64,000 bases of DNA from Pseudomonas japonica (GCF_900188455.1 NZ_FZOL01000002.1:1-64000); one strand, 5' to 3'. Counted from the stretch's first letter, positions 50,038 through 59,324 are shown. Numbers and translations are program-made. Notes: generated by a model not told the origin, from the letters alone.

Positions 50038-51309
50038 TTACCGGATCAGACGAGCCAGCCCCTCCAGCAATCGCTGCAAGGCCCCCTGATTGGCCTGCAT
50101 CACCGCCAACCCCGCATCGCCCATCCTGCGCGCATCCCGCGGCAACTCGATCAGGCGCCGCACTTCGGCTGCCAGCCCCTCGGCATCGTCCACCTCGCGC
50201 AAGGCCCCCGCTTCCCGCAACATCGCGCTGATTTCGAGGAAGTTGAACACATGCGGCCCCATGATCACCGGCAATGCCAACGCCGCCGGCTCCAGGGGGT
50301 TGTGCCCGCCGGTGGGCACCAGGCTGCCGCCGACGAAGGCGATATCGGCCAGGGCGTAGAGAAACAGCAGCTCGCCCATGGTGTCGCCGAGCAGCACGCG
50401 GGTCTGCCCGTCCAGCGCCGCGCCGGACGAACGCCGCACGGTGGCGAACTGCTCGCTGCACAAGGCATGCACGGCGTCGAAGCGCTCGGGGTGACGCGGC
50501 ACCAGGATCAACAAGGCGTCGCCGTGGCTCTCCAGCAACTGCCGGTGCGCGGCCAGGATCAGCGCGTCCTCGCCGTCATGGGTGCTGGCGGCGATCCACA
50601 GCGGACGCTGCGTGGCGCCCCACTGCGCGCGCAATTCACGGGCGCGGGGCAGCAGGTGTTCGTCCACCTTGAGGTCGAACTTGATCGAACCGGTCACCTG
50701 CACGCACGGCGGGCGGGCGCCCAACTGGCGGAAGCGCTCGGCCTCGGCGTCGGTCTGCACCGCGATCAGGCTCATTTCCTCCAGCATCGGCCGGGTCAGG
50801 CCGGCGAAACGCGCATAACCACGGGCCGAACGCTCGGACAGCCGGGCATTGGCCAGGGCCACGGGGATCCCGCGTTTTGCGCACTGATGGATATGGTTGG
50901 GCCACAGCTCGGTTTCCATGATGATCGCCAGCCGCGGCTGCACCCGGTCGAGGAAACGCCCGGCCGCCCACGGCAGGTCGTAGGGCAGGTAGCAGTGCTG
51001 GATGCGCGGCTCGTTGGCGAACATCGCCCGGATCCGCTCGGAACCGGTGGGAGTCATGCAGGTGATGGTGATCGGCAGTTGTGGATAACGCTCCAGCAGG
51101 GCGCGGATCATCGGGGCCGCGGCGATGCTCTCGCCCACCGACACCGCGTGCACCCAGATCCCGCCCGGTTTCAGCGGCGGCAGACCGAAGGCGAAGCGCT
51201 CGCCGACACGCTGGCGATAAGCCGGCGCCTTGCGCCCGCGCAGGAACAGGCGCAGCGCGACCAGCGGCAGGCCCAGGTGAAACAGCAGGGTATAGAGGGT
51301 TCTGTTCAT
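50038..51309 (-). CDS. waaA: 3-deoxy-D-manno-octulosonic acid transferase
   Basis: This 423-residue inner-membrane-anchored glycosyltransferase adds Kdo residues to lipid IVA. It has an N-terminal hydrophobic segment, the conserved VHAVSVGESIAAAPMIRALL near 52-70, METELWPN near 130, ALANARLSERSARGYARF and the C-terminal GGSLVPTGGHNPLEPAALALPV near 330. The ATG at 51307-51309 is standard. It is monocistronic here, followed upstream by a REP array. Confidence 0.96.
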   Translation of the reverse strand: MNRTLYTLLFHLGLPLVALRLFLRGRKAPAYRQRVGERFAFGLPPLKPGGIWVHAVSVGESIAAAPMIRALLERYPQLPITITCMTPTGSERIRAMFANEPRIQHCYLPYDLPWAAGRFLDRVQPRLAIIMETELWPNHIHQCAKRGIPVALANARLSERSARGYARFAGLTRPMLEEMSLIAVQTDAEAERFRQLGARPPCVQVTGSIKFDLKVDEHLLPRARELRAQWGATQRPLWIAASTHDGEDALILAAHRQLLESHGDALLILVPRHPERFDAVHALCSEQFATVRRSSGAALDGQTRVLLGDTMGELLFLYALADIAFVGGSLVPTGGHNPLEPAALALPVIMGPHVFNFLEISAMLREAGALREVDDAEGLAAEVRRLIELPRDARRMGDAGLAVMQANQGALQRLLEGLARLIR

Positions 51310-51360
51310 GGCGCGGGAGTGTACAAGGAAGCTATCGGCATTGCCTCTGTGTTGCTGAGG

Positions 51361-51584
51361 GCCTCATCGCGGGCAATGCCCGCTCCCACAGGGTCCGGCG
51401 GTGCATGCGGTCCTTGTGGGAGCTGACTTGCAAGCGATGAGGCTCCAAAGCTCACCCCTGGGTCCAGCAGTGCATGCGGTCCTTGTGGGAGCTGGCTTGC
51501 AAGCGATGAGGCTCCAAAGCTCATCCCTGGGTCCAGCAGTGCATGCAGTCCTTGTGGGAGCGGGCATTGCCCGCGATGAGGCCC
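51361..51584. repeat. REP-bounded 69-bp tandem repeat array
   Basis: Two full 69-bp units (51401-51469 and 51470-51538) differ at only a few positions and are followed by a third partial unit from 51539. Each unit contains TTGTGGGAGCTGGCTTGCAA-like REP sequence. The array is bounded by inverted REP ends: GCCTCATCGCGGGCAATGCC at 51361 and GCATTGCCCGCGATGAGGC at about 51566-51584. Because 69 is a multiple of 3, several frames remain open, producing spurious ORFs. No gene is present here. Confidence 0.85.
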
Positions 51585-51590
51585 GAGAGA

Positions 51591-52484
51591 TCACCCCATT
51601 TCCCGCAGATGCACTGCAAACCGCTCCGCCAGCCAGCGCGCCGCCGGCCCCAGCGGTTCATCCCGTCGCCATGCCAGTTCCACCACCAGCGCCGGCGGTC
51701 GCCATTCGCAGTCCAGCTCGACCATATGCTGCTGGTAGGTCGGGTACTGCACCACATGCCGCGGCAACCAGGCCCAGCCCAGACCGCGCATCAGCAACTC
51801 GGCCATGACGTAGAAGCTGTCCGCCCGCCATACCTGCGGACTGGCCGGTTCGCCGCCGGCATAGCCACTGTCTCGCGGATTGACCAGCAACTGCCGGTGC
51901 CGCGCCAGATGCTCGCAACTGACCCGTTCCAGCGCCGCCAATGGATGCCCCACCGGGCACACCGTGACCATTTCGATACTGCCCAGGGCCCGGCGCTCCA
52001 GCGCATCGGGCACGCGCTCATGGTGAAACAGCAAACCCAGGTCGGCCCGACGTTCCACCAGTTGCCGCGCCACATCGCCCTGCGCGCTGCTGGCCAGTTG
52101 CACTTCCAGCAACGGAAAGCGCTGCGACAGTTCTTCCAGGCTCCCGACCACCGGCGGATACGGCATCGCTTCATCCTGCGCCAGGCGCAGACGCGGCTCC
52201 TGTCCGCGCATCAATGCCGAGGCCCGGCCATCCAGGCGCTCGCACTGGCGCAGCAACTCCCGCGCATCCTCAAGCAAGGCCGCGCCCGCCTCGGTCAGTT
52301 GCGGCTGCCGCCCGCTGCTGCGCTCGAACAGGGTCAGGCCGAGGTCAGTCTCCAGCAACGCGATGGCATTGCTCACCGCCGACTGGGCTCGGCCTTCGGC
52401 CCGGGCCACGGCGGAAAACGAGCGCCGCTCGGCCACTTCGACGAACAGGCGCACCTGCTCCAGACTCCACTGCGGTTGGACCAT
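51591..52484 (-). CDS. LysR-type transcriptional regulator
   Basis: This 297-residue regulator has an N-terminal winged helix-turn-helix (about 5-65; LEQVRLFVEVAERRSFSAVARAEGRAQSAVSNAIALLE) and a periplasmic-binding-like effector domain. Its ligand is unknown. The ATG at 52482-52484 gives MVQPQWSLEQVRLF and follows GGAG; a TTG five codons upstream was not chosen. The gene is divergent from the EmrE-type pump, with an ATC-N9-GAT dyad between, so it probably controls that pump and itself. Confidence 0.9.
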   Translation of the reverse strand: MVQPQWSLEQVRLFVEVAERRSFSAVARAEGRAQSAVSNAIALLETDLGLTLFERSSGRQPQLTEAGAALLEDARELLRQCERLDGRASALMRGQEPRLRLAQDEAMPYPPVVGSLEELSQRFPLLEVQLASSAQGDVARQLVERRADLGLLFHHERVPDALERRALGSIEMVTVCPVGHPLAALERVSCEHLARHRQLLVNPRDSGYAGGEPASPQVWRADSFYVMAELLMRGLGWAWLPRHVVQYPTYQQHMVELDCEWRPPALVVELAWRRDEPLGPAARWLAERFAVHLREMG

Positions 52485-52488
52485 GGAA

Positions 52489-52509
52489 CCTATCTCCAAT
52501 AGTGATAGG
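52489..52509. promoter_or_regulatory. Candidate LysR-type operator
   Basis: CCTATC (52489-52494) and GATAGG (52504-52509) form a perfect 6-bp inverted repeat with a 9-nt spacer. The core ATC-N9-GAT is a known LysR-family recognition form. It begins 4 bases before the LysR start codon and centres about 52 bases before the likely emrE transcription start. Confidence 0.6.
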
Positions 52510-52516
52510 AAATGAC

Positions 52517-52544
52517 TTTACCGCATCTGGCCAATCCCTAGAAT
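52517..52544 (+). promoter_or_regulatory. Putative promoter of emrE
   Basis: TTTACC (52517-52522) and TAGAAT (52539-52544) lie 16 nt apart, with 4 and 5 of 6 consensus matches. The start would be near 52551, about 20 bases before the ATG. Confidence 0.5.
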
Positions 52545-52571
52545 GCGCGAGCCATCAGAGGAGTCCGAATC

Positions 52572-52904
52572 ATGAATGCCTACACCTATCTCGCCATCGC
52601 CATCTGCGCCGAAGTCATCGCTACCGCCTCGATGAAAGCGGTGAAAGGCCTGAGCACGCCGCTGCCGCTACTGCTGATGATCTGTGGCTACGCGGTGGCG
52701 TTCTGGATGCTGACCCTGGTGGTGCGCAGCATTCCGGTGGGCATTGCCTATGCGATCTGGTCCGGCCTGGGCATCGTCCTGATCAGCGTGGCCGCCCTGG
52801 TGATCTACGACCAGAAGCTGGATCTGCCGGCGATGCTCGGCATGGCGATGATCGTCGGCGGCGTGGTGGTGATCCAGCTGTTCTCGAAAACCGCCGGGCA
52901 TTGA
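52572..52904 (+). CDS. emrE: Small multidrug resistance efflux protein, EmrE type
   Basis: This 110-residue inner-membrane protein has four transmembrane helices and works as a dimer, exchanging protons for cationic drugs such as quaternary ammonium compounds. The essential Glu14 is present in ICAEVIATASMK, and PVGIAYAIWSGLGIVLIS matches E. coli EmrE closely. GAGGAGTCCG precedes the ATG. It is divergent from the LysR gene. The SugE/Gdx subfamily, which exports guanidinium, is a less likely alternative. Confidence 0.92.
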   Translation: MNAYTYLAIAICAEVIATASMKAVKGLSTPLPLLLMICGYAVAFWMLTLVVRSIPVGIAYAIWSGLGIVLISVAALVIYDQKLDLPAMLGMAMIVGGVVVIQLFSKTAGH

Positions 52905-52959
52905 TGACGCACAACAGGCTGTATACTTGCCCGCCTGTCCAGCTTGTTGAGGTAACTGC

Positions 52960-54135
52960 ATGTCATCGGTCATTTCCACCGACGTCCTGATCGTCGGCGC
53001 GGGGGTCGCGGGTCTCTGGCTCAATGCCCGTCTGCGGCGCCTGGGTTACTCGACGGTGCTGGTGGAACGCGCCAGCGTCGGTGGCGGGCAGACCCTCAAG
53101 TCCCAGGGCATCATCCACGGCGGCGCCAAGTACGCGCTGCACGGTGCCCTGAGCGGCGCCTCGGAAGCCATCGCCGACATGCCGCGGCGCTGGCGCGAAG
53201 CCCTGGACGGCGGCGGCGAGCTGGATCTGTCCGGCGTGCGCCTGCTGTCCGACGCCCACTATCTCTGGTCCCCCGGGACGATCGCCGGCAACCTCACCAG
53301 CTTCTTCGCCAGCAAGGCGGTGCGTGGCCGCGTCGACCAGGTCAAGGGCGAGCAACTGCCGCCGGCCCTGCAGGACCGCGCCTTCAAGGGCAAGGTCTAT
53401 CGCCTGGCCGAGCTGGTGATCGACGTACCGAGCCTGCTGCAACGCCTGGCCGAACTGGCTGGCGACAGCCTGCTCGCCGGCGAGCGGATCGAGCCGCTGC
53501 GTGACGGCGATGACCTGGTCGGCCTGCGGGTCGACGGCCGCGAAATCCGTGCCCAACGCGTAGTGCTCAGTGCCGGTGCCGGCACCGCCGAGCTGCTCGC
53601 CGACCTCGGCCTGAGCCAGCCGGCCATGCAGCGCCGGCCGCTGCACATGGTCATGGCCAAGGGCCCCAGCCTGAAGCCGCTCTACGCCCACTGCCTGGGC
53701 GGCGGGCCGAAGCCGCGCATCACCGTGACCACCCACCCGGCCGCCGACGGCCAGTGGGTCTGGTACCTCGGCGGCGACCTCGCCGAAGCCGATGGCGTGG
53801 CCCGCGAACCCGAGGCGCAGATCGCCGCGGCGAAGAAGGAAGTCGCCAGCCTGTTGCCATGGGTCGATCTCAGCCAGGTGCGCTGGGCCACCCTGCGGGT
53901 AGATCGCGCCGAACCGGCGCAATCCGGTCTGGTCCGCCCGGACAATGCCTTCCTCGCCGAGCAGCAGCGCCTGCTGGTGGGCTGGCCGACCAAGCTGGCC
54001 CTGGCACCGGACTTCGCCGATCGCGTGCTGCGGGCCTTCGACCGCGACGGCATCCGCCCGAGCAACTGCCCCGCCCTGCCCGACTTGCCGAAGCCCGCGC
54101 TGGCGCAAGCGGAATGGGAGCGCCTGCTGCCATGA
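52960..54135 (+). CDS. FAD-dependent oxidoreductase
   Basis: This 391-residue protein starts with a Rossmann FAD-binding motif, DVLIVGAGVAGLWLNARLRRLG (about 7-28), followed by the DAO-type GGQTLKSQGIIHGGAKYALHG. No transmembrane segment is present. The substrate is unknown, but an amine or hydroxy acid is likely from the family. The stop overlaps the aldo/keto reductase start (ATGA), so the two are cotranscribed. The EmrE, FAD oxidoreductase and aldo/keto reductase order matches PA4990-PA4992 in P. aeruginosa. Confidence 0.88.
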   Translation: MSSVISTDVLIVGAGVAGLWLNARLRRLGYSTVLVERASVGGGQTLKSQGIIHGGAKYALHGALSGASEAIADMPRRWREALDGGGELDLSGVRLLSDAHYLWSPGTIAGNLTSFFASKAVRGRVDQVKGEQLPPALQDRAFKGKVYRLAELVIDVPSLLQRLAELAGDSLLAGERIEPLRDGDDLVGLRVDGREIRAQRVVLSAGAGTAELLADLGLSQPAMQRRPLHMVMAKGPSLKPLYAHCLGGGPKPRITVTTHPAADGQWVWYLGGDLAEADGVAREPEAQIAAAKKEVASLLPWVDLSQVRWATLRVDRAEPAQSGLVRPDNAFLAEQQRLLVGWPTKLALAPDFADRVLRAFDRDGIRPSNCPALPDLPKPALAQAEWERLLP

Positions 54136-54944
54136 CCCTGCCGACCCTGCACGACCTGCATCGCCCGCTGGGCAGCACCGGCCTGGTGGTTTCGCCGCTG
54201 GGCCTGGGCACGGTGAAACTGGGCCGCGACCAGGGCGTGAAATACCCCAACGGCTTCACCATCCCCGACGACCAGGCCGCCCGCCTGTTGCTGGCCCAGG
54301 CCCGTGAACTGGGCATCAACCTGATCGACACCGCGCCGGCCTATGGCCGCAGCGAGGAACGCCTCGGCCCGCTGTTGCGCGGCCAGCGCGACCAGTGGGT
54401 GATCGTCAGCAAGGTTGGCGAGGAATTCGACGACGGCCAGTCCCGCTTCGATTTCAGCGCCGCCCATACCCGCGCCTCGGTGGAGCGCAGCCTGAAGCGC
54501 CTGGAGACCGAGTGCATCGACCTGGTCCTGGTCCACTCCAACGGCGATGACCTGCGCATCCTGGAGCAGGAAGAGGTCTATCGGACCCTTGCCCTGCTCA
54601 AGCAGGAAGGCAAGATCCGCGGCTTCGGTTTTTCCGGCAAAACGGCCGAAGGCGGCCTGAAAGCACTGGAGCAGGGCGACTGTGCGATGGTCACCTACAA
54701 TCTCAACGAGCAGGCCGAGCGTCCGGTGCTGGACTACGCCGCCGCCCATGGCAAGGCGATCCTGGTGAAGAAGGCCCTGGCCAGCGGCCACGTCTGCCTG
54801 AGCCCGGGGGTCGACCCGGTGAAGGCCAGCTTCGAGCTGCTGTTTGCCCACCCCGGCGTGAGCAGTGCTATTGTCGGCACCATCAATCCGCTGCACCTGG
54901 CTCACAACGTGGCGACCGTCGCCCAGGTGCTGCGCCAGCCCTGA
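54132..54944 (+). CDS. Aldo/keto reductase
   Basis: This 270-residue TIM-barrel oxidoreductase has LGLGTVKLGR near residue 23, the catalytic Asp and Tyr in NLIDTAPAYGRSEERLG near 60-75, Lys in VIVSKVG, and His in DLVLVHSNGDD. These make the AKR tetrad. The C-terminal AIVGTINPLHLAHNV is the cofactor loop. The ATG at 54132 overlaps the preceding stop by 4 nt. Its substrate is unknown. Confidence 0.9.
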   Translation: MTLPTLHDLHRPLGSTGLVVSPLGLGTVKLGRDQGVKYPNGFTIPDDQAARLLLAQARELGINLIDTAPAYGRSEERLGPLLRGQRDQWVIVSKVGEEFDDGQSRFDFSAAHTRASVERSLKRLETECIDLVLVHSNGDDLRILEQEEVYRTLALLKQEGKIRGFGFSGKTAEGGLKALEQGDCAMVTYNLNEQAERPVLDYAAAHGKAILVKKALASGHVCLSPGVDPVKASFELLFAHPGVSSAIVGTINPLHLAHNVATVAQVLRQP

Positions 54945-54984
54945 GCCGCCGCCGCGGCCGACCCCAACGCAAGAAGGAGCCGAC

Positions 54985-55941
54985 ATGCCGCGAACGCTGA
55001 TCCGCAAGAACCCGAGCAACTTCAAGACCCTGCCCCTCCACGTCGAAGCCGGCCCGGAGGGGTTGAGCTACCAGAGCATCGGTCGCCCGCTGAACTTCGC
55101 CCAGACCCTGCAACGGCGCAAGGCCATCCAGTTGCCCGACCACCAGCGCTTCGCCGTCGAGCTGGCCAACCTCGGGGTCTCGGTGCGCCTGACCCTGTGC
55201 TGGCAGCACCGCGATTACTGGGTCCTGGTCCGTCAGCGCCGCCAGGACCGTGGCGACGTGGTGCTCAAGCTGATCTCCGGCTACGTGCCGGCCCAGGAGC
55301 TCAATCTGCCGCTGCACACCGCGGTGCAGGAAGTCGCCGAGGAATGCCTGCTGGAAACCCCGGAAGGCTGGCTCGGTGGCCGCTTCAACGACACCTGGCT
55401 GCCAGCCCCCTACGCCGCCGCCCTGCATTACCGCGAAGCCCTGCCCTTCATCCTGACCCCGCACTCCGGTGCCGCACGCCCGGTGCGCTGCGGCAACCAG
55501 CAACTGATCGAACGGCCCCGGGCTTATGTGCATCTGCCCACGGCTTCGCTGCAACTGATCTACGACCTGCGCCTGCAGGTGCCGAAGGAAGCCAAGTCGC
55601 TGAGCCTGTTCCATGTCGACGAGCGCCTCGAAGGCGACCAGTTGGTGGCCCGCCTCAACCGCGCCCGGCCCGACCTGTACCTGATGCCACTGGAAGACGG
55701 CCAGCCGTTGCCGGAGCTCTATCAGTTGAAGAAGGACCGCCTGGTGCCAGCCGGAACCCGTGGTCTGTATCTGGCGGAAAGTTTCGCGCAGCAGGAAGGC
55801 TGGGTGGTGAAGGACGAGCGGATTCGCTGGAAGGACTGGCTGCGCCAGCAAGGGTTGACGCCGAAGAAGCCGGACAGCGGCCTGCGGCGGCTGACCGGGA
55901 AAGCGAAGGAGCTGTTGCAGATGGCGCGGGGCGGCTTGTAG
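54985..55941 (+). CDS. Nudix-like protein of unknown function
   Basis: This 318-residue protein is preceded by AAGGAG and starts MPRTLIRKNPSNFKTLPLHVEAG. It has no signal peptide or transmembrane segment. A Nudix-like stretch, GYVPAQE followed by QEVAEECLLE (about residues 100-130), has the order G-x5-E and then xExxEE, but with 9 instead of 7 residues between and Gln for Arg. It may therefore be a divergent or inactive Nudix fold. Pseudomonas homologues are sometimes labelled metal ABC transporter ATPases, but there is no Walker motif. A REP hairpin overlaps the stop codon. Confidence 0.65.
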   Translation: MPRTLIRKNPSNFKTLPLHVEAGPEGLSYQSIGRPLNFAQTLQRRKAIQLPDHQRFAVELANLGVSVRLTLCWQHRDYWVLVRQRRQDRGDVVLKLISGYVPAQELNLPLHTAVQEVAEECLLETPEGWLGGRFNDTWLPAPYAAALHYREALPFILTPHSGAARPVRCGNQQLIERPRAYVHLPTASLQLIYDLRLQVPKEAKSLSLFHVDERLEGDQLVARLNRARPDLYLMPLEDGQPLPELYQLKKDRLVPAGTRGLYLAESFAQQEGWVVKDERIRWKDWLRQQGLTPKKPDSGLRRLTGKAKELLQMARGGL

Positions 55942-55964
55942 GAGCTGGCTTGCCTGCTCCTACA
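55937..55964. repeat. REP hairpin overlapping a stop codon
   Basis: TGTAGGAGC (55937-55945) and GCTCCTACA (55956-55964) enclose a 10-nt loop of REP sequence. The stop TAG of the Nudix-like gene (55939-55941) lies within it. Confidence 0.75.
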
Positions 55965-55988
55965 GTGACCGCGTCGCTTCGGGGATGA

Positions 55989-57410
55989 TCAGTTCTTGCG
56001 GATCTTCTCGACGATCGCCGTGGTCGAGCTGTTTTCCACCAGCCCCAGCACCTTCACCGTCCCGCCGTAGGCCTTGACGATATCGGCACCGACCACCTGG
56101 TCGACGCTGTAGTCACCGCCCTTGACCAGCACATCCGGCTTGACCTGGGTCAGCAGGTTTTCCGGCGTGCCTTCCGGGAAGCTGATCACCCAGTCCACCG
56201 CACCGAGGCCGGCGAGCACGGCCATGCGCCGGTCGACGCTGTTGATCGGACGACCCGGGCCCTTCAGACGGCTCACCGACGCATCATCGTTGACCGCGAC
56301 GATCAGACGATCGCCCTGGGCGCGGGCCTGCTCCAGGTAGGTCACATGGCCAGCGTGGAGAATATCGAAGCAACCGTTGGTGAAGACGATCTTTTCCTTG
56401 TGCGCACGGGCATCATCGATGGCCAGCAGGAGCTGATCGAGGCTGAGCACACCGCGCTCGGAACCTTCCTCGCGCTGGATCGCCCGACGCAGTTCCGGAG
56501 CGCTGATGGCCGCGGTCCCCAGTTTGCCGACCACGATGCCGGCGGCCAGGTTGGCCAGCCCGACCGCATGCGGCAGGTCCTCGCCGGCGGCGATGGCCGC
56601 GGCCAGGGTGGAAATCACCGTGTCGCCGGCACCGGTCACGTCGAACACTTCACGGGCGCGGGCCGGCAGGTGCAGGGCCGGATGATCCGGACGCAGCAGG
56701 GTCATGCCGTGCTCGCCACGCGTCACCAGCAGCGCGCCGAGGTCCAGCTCGCGCATCAGTTGCCCGCCCTTGGCCACCAGTTCGGCCTCGTCGGCGCAGC
56801 GCCCGACGATGGTTTCGAATTCACTGAGGTTCGGGGTGATCAGGCTGGCGCCGCGATAGATGGAGAAATCCTTGCCCTTGGGGTCGGCCAGGACCGGAAT
56901 GCCGCGTTCGCGAGCGGCCTGGATCAGGCTCTGGTGATTCTTCAGCGCGCCCTTGCCGTAGTCGGAAAGGACCAGCACCTTGACCCCTTCCAGCAGACCG
57001 TCGACTTCCGCGCCAAGGGACAGCGGGTCGGTGGCGAACGGTTCTTCGAAATCGATGCGCAGCAGCTGCTGGTGGCGACTCATGACCCGCAGCTTGACGA
57101 TGGTCGGCTGGTGGGCAATGCGCTGGAACACCGAGCGCACGCCGGCCGCCTGCAGACTGTTGGCCAGGCTTTCGGCCGCCTCGTCCTGGCCGGTGACCCC
57201 GACCAGCGCAGCCGGCGCACCCAGCGCGGCAATGTTCAGGGCCACGTTGGCCGCGCCGCCGGGACGGTCCTCGATCTGCTCGACCTTGACCACCGGAACC
57301 GGCGCTTCAGGCGAGATCCTGGAAGTACCGCCATGCCAGTAGCGGTCGAGCATGACATCGCCGACCACCAGTACCGGGGCTTGATCGAAACGCGGCATGG
57401 ACAACTTCAT
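55989..57410 (-). CDS. hldE: Bifunctional heptose 7-phosphate kinase/heptose 1-phosphate adenylyltransferase
   Basis: This 473-residue enzyme makes ADP-heptose for LPS inner core. The N-terminal ribokinase domain (about 1-315) has [22 protein letters not shown] and DVTGAGDTV near 270; the C-terminal domain (about 340-473) has the cytidylyltransferase-like [20 protein letters not shown]. The ATG at 57408-57410 was chosen for the [17 protein letters not shown] start. It lies downstream of msbA with a GC-rich hairpin between. Confidence 0.96.
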   Translation of the reverse strand: MKLSMPRFDQAPVLVVGDVMLDRYWHGGTSRISPEAPVPVVKVEQIEDRPGGAANVALNIAALGAPAALVGVTGQDEAAESLANSLQAAGVRSVFQRIAHQPTIVKLRVMSRHQQLLRIDFEEPFATDPLSLGAEVDGLLEGVKVLVLSDYGKGALKNHQSLIQAARERGIPVLADPKGKDFSIYRGASLITPNLSEFETIVGRCADEAELVAKGGQLMRELDLGALLVTRGEHGMTLLRPDHPALHLPARAREVFDVTGAGDTVISTLAAAIAAGEDLPHAVGLANLAAGIVVGKLGTAAISAPELRRAIQREEGSERGVLSLDQLLLAIDDARAHKEKIVFTNGCFDILHAGHVTYLEQARAQGDRLIVAVNDDASVSRLKGPGRPINSVDRRMAVLAGLGAVDWVISFPEGTPENLLTQVKPDVLVKGGDYSVDQVVGADIVKAYGGTVKVLGLVENSSTTAIVEKIRKN

Positions 57411-57486
57411 GGAGAACCCATCAGACAGAAATGAACAGGGGCGGGATATTAGCACAGGCGACGCGCGTGCCAGATTACAGCGGAAA

Positions 57487-57511
57487 GTCCGGGGACACGC
57501 AGTCCCCGGAC
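57487..57511 (-). terminator. Hairpin between msbA and hldE
   Basis: GTCCGGGGAC (57487-57496) and GTCCCCGGAC (57502-57511) form a perfect 10-bp stem with a 5-nt loop, 8 bases past the msbA stop. On the msbA strand TTTCC follows. It may partly terminate or attenuate before hldE. Confidence 0.6.
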
Positions 57512-57518
57512 AGGTGTA

Positions 57519-59324
57519 TCAGGTGATGTCGGCCTTGCTCGGCTCGTCCAGCCCCATGGCATGCAGACGGGCGTAGTAGCCGTTGGCGGCCAGCAGTTGC
57601 TCGTGGCTGCCGCGCTCGACGATACGGCCCTGGTCCATGACCAGGATCAGGTCGGCTTTCTCGATGGTCGACAGGCGGTGGGCGATGACCAGGGTGGTCC
57701 GCCCCTTCATGACCTGGTCGAGCGCCGCCTGGATATGCCGCTCGGACTCGGTATCCAGCGCCGAGGTCGCCTCGTCGAGGATCAACAGTGGCGCATTCTT
57801 CAACAGCGCACGGGCGATGGCCAGGCGCTGGCGTTGACCGCCGGAGAGCAGCACGCCGTTCTCGCCGACCTGGGTATCGAAGCCTTGCGGCAACTGATCG
57901 ACGAAATCCTTGGCGTAGGCCGCGGCGGCGGCGGCCTCGATGTCCGCACGCGGCGCACCGGCCAGGTCGCCGTAGGCGATGTTGTTGGCCACGGTATCGC
58001 TGAACAGCGTGACGTGCTGGGTCACCTGGGCGATGTGCCGGCGCAGGTTGAGCAGGCGATAGTCCTCAACCTCGACGCCATCCAGGAGGATCTCGCCATG
58101 ACTGTGGTGGTAGAAGCGCGGGATCAGGCTGGCCAGGGTCGACTTGCCGCTGCCGGAGCGACCCACCAGGGCGACCATCTGCCCAGGCTCGACGGAGAAG
58201 CTGATGTCGTCCAGAACCAGACGCTCGGTGCCCGGGTAGGTGAAGCTGAGGTTGCGCACGTCGAGACGGCCGGTGACGCTGGCGCGCTCCACGGTGCCCT
58301 TGTCCTGCTCGGGCTCGACATCCAGCTGTTCGAAAATGCTTTCGGCACCGGCAACGCCCTTCTGGATCGTCGAGCTGACTTCCGACAGCTGGCGAATCGG
58401 CTTGGGCAGCAGGCCAGCCAGGGTGATGTAGGCAACCATGTCACCCGCCGACGCGTCGCCACGCAGGTACAGCACGAGGAACATCAGGATGGCCATGGCG
58501 GTGTAGATCACCAGCTGCAGCAGCGGCGTGTAGATGGCGCCGGTGCGGGTCATGCGCAGTTGCTTGTCGGTGTTGCTCTGGCTGGCATTGAGGAAGCGCT
58601 TCTGCTCATAGACCTCGCCACCGAAGCTGCGCACCACGCGGTAGCCCTGGATGGTCTCGGAGGCCACATGGGTCACGTCGCCCATGGCCACCTGGATCTT
58701 CTTGCTCTGCTTGCGGAATTTCTTGCTGGCGCGGCTGACCATGAAGGCGATCAGCGGCAGGATGGCGATCATCACCAGGGTCAGGCGCCAGTTCATCAGC
58801 AGCAGCGAGCCAAACAGGAAGACCACCGTCATGCCCTCGCGGATCACCACCTTGATCGCGTCCGTGGCGGCGCCAGTGACCATGGTGACGTTGAAGGTGA
58901 TGCGGGAAATCAGGTGACCGGAGTTGTGCCTGTCGAAATAGCGGTTGGGCAGGGTCAGCAGATTGTTGAACAACTGCACCCGCAGGTCATGGACCAGGCC
59001 GAGGGAAACCTTGGCCAGGAAATAGTTGCCGAGAAAGGACCCCAGGCCCTGCCAGGCCGCGATCAGGATGATCAGCAGCGGCACCGCCTGGAGCAACTGC
59101 AGATCGCGTAGATAGGGCACATTGGGAAACAGGGCGGCTTCGGGATTGGACAGGCCATCGACGAAATACTTGAGGATGTAGCCCAGCATCGGTTGGGTCG
59201 AGGCGAAGATCAGGAAACCCACGATACTCAGCAGGAACAACCCGATATAGGGCCGAACGTAGCCAAGCAGGCGGAAGTAGATCTTCATGCTCGAAGGGCT
59301 GGCGGAGCCACTGGAATCGGTCAT
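57519..59324 (-). CDS. msbA: Lipid A export ABC transporter MsbA
   Basis: This 601-residue half-transporter flips core-lipid A across the inner membrane. Six transmembrane helices (about 15-320) precede a nucleotide-binding domain with Walker A GRSGSGKSTLASL near 385, signature LSGGQRQRLAIARALL, Walker B LLILDEATSALD near 510 and the H-loop IAHRLST. It is followed by hldE on the same strand and divergent from the WaaL-like gene, the same arrangement as PA4997 in P. aeruginosa. Confidence 0.96.
   Translation of the reverse strand: MTDSSGSASPSSMKIYFRLLGYVRPYIGLFLLSIVGFLIFASTQPMLGYILKYFVDGLSNPEAALFPNVPYLRDLQLLQAVPLLIILIAAWQGLGSFLGNYFLAKVSLGLVHDLRVQLFNNLLTLPNRYFDRHNSGHLISRITFNVTMVTGAATDAIKVVIREGMTVVFLFGSLLLMNWRLTLVMIAILPLIAFMVSRASKKFRKQSKKIQVAMGDVTHVASETIQGYRVVRSFGGEVYEQKRFLNASQSNTDKQLRMTRTGAIYTPLLQLVIYTAMAILMFLVLYLRGDASAGDMVAYITLAGLLPKPIRQLSEVSSTIQKGVAGAESIFEQLDVEPEQDKGTVERASVTGRLDVRNLSFTYPGTERLVLDDISFSVEPGQMVALVGRSGSGKSTLASLIPRFYHHSHGEILLDGVEVEDYRLLNLRRHIAQVTQHVTLFSDTVANNIAYGDLAGAPRADIEAAAAAAYAKDFVDQLPQGFDTQVGENGVLLSGGQRQRLAIARALLKNAPLLILDEATSALDTESERHIQAALDQVMKGRTTLVIAHRLSTIEKADLILVMDQGRIVERGSHEQLLAANGYYARLHAMGLDEPSKADIT

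Noticed and set aside
51401..51808. Repeated ORF reading HAVLVGAGLQAMRLQSS-like units
   Set aside because: The repeats come from the 69-bp REP array, which stays in frame because 69 is divisible by 3. The sequence is REP palindrome and not a protein family.
54985..55941. Metal ABC transporter ATPase
   Set aside because: No Walker A, signature or Walker B motif is present; a Nudix-like stretch fits better.
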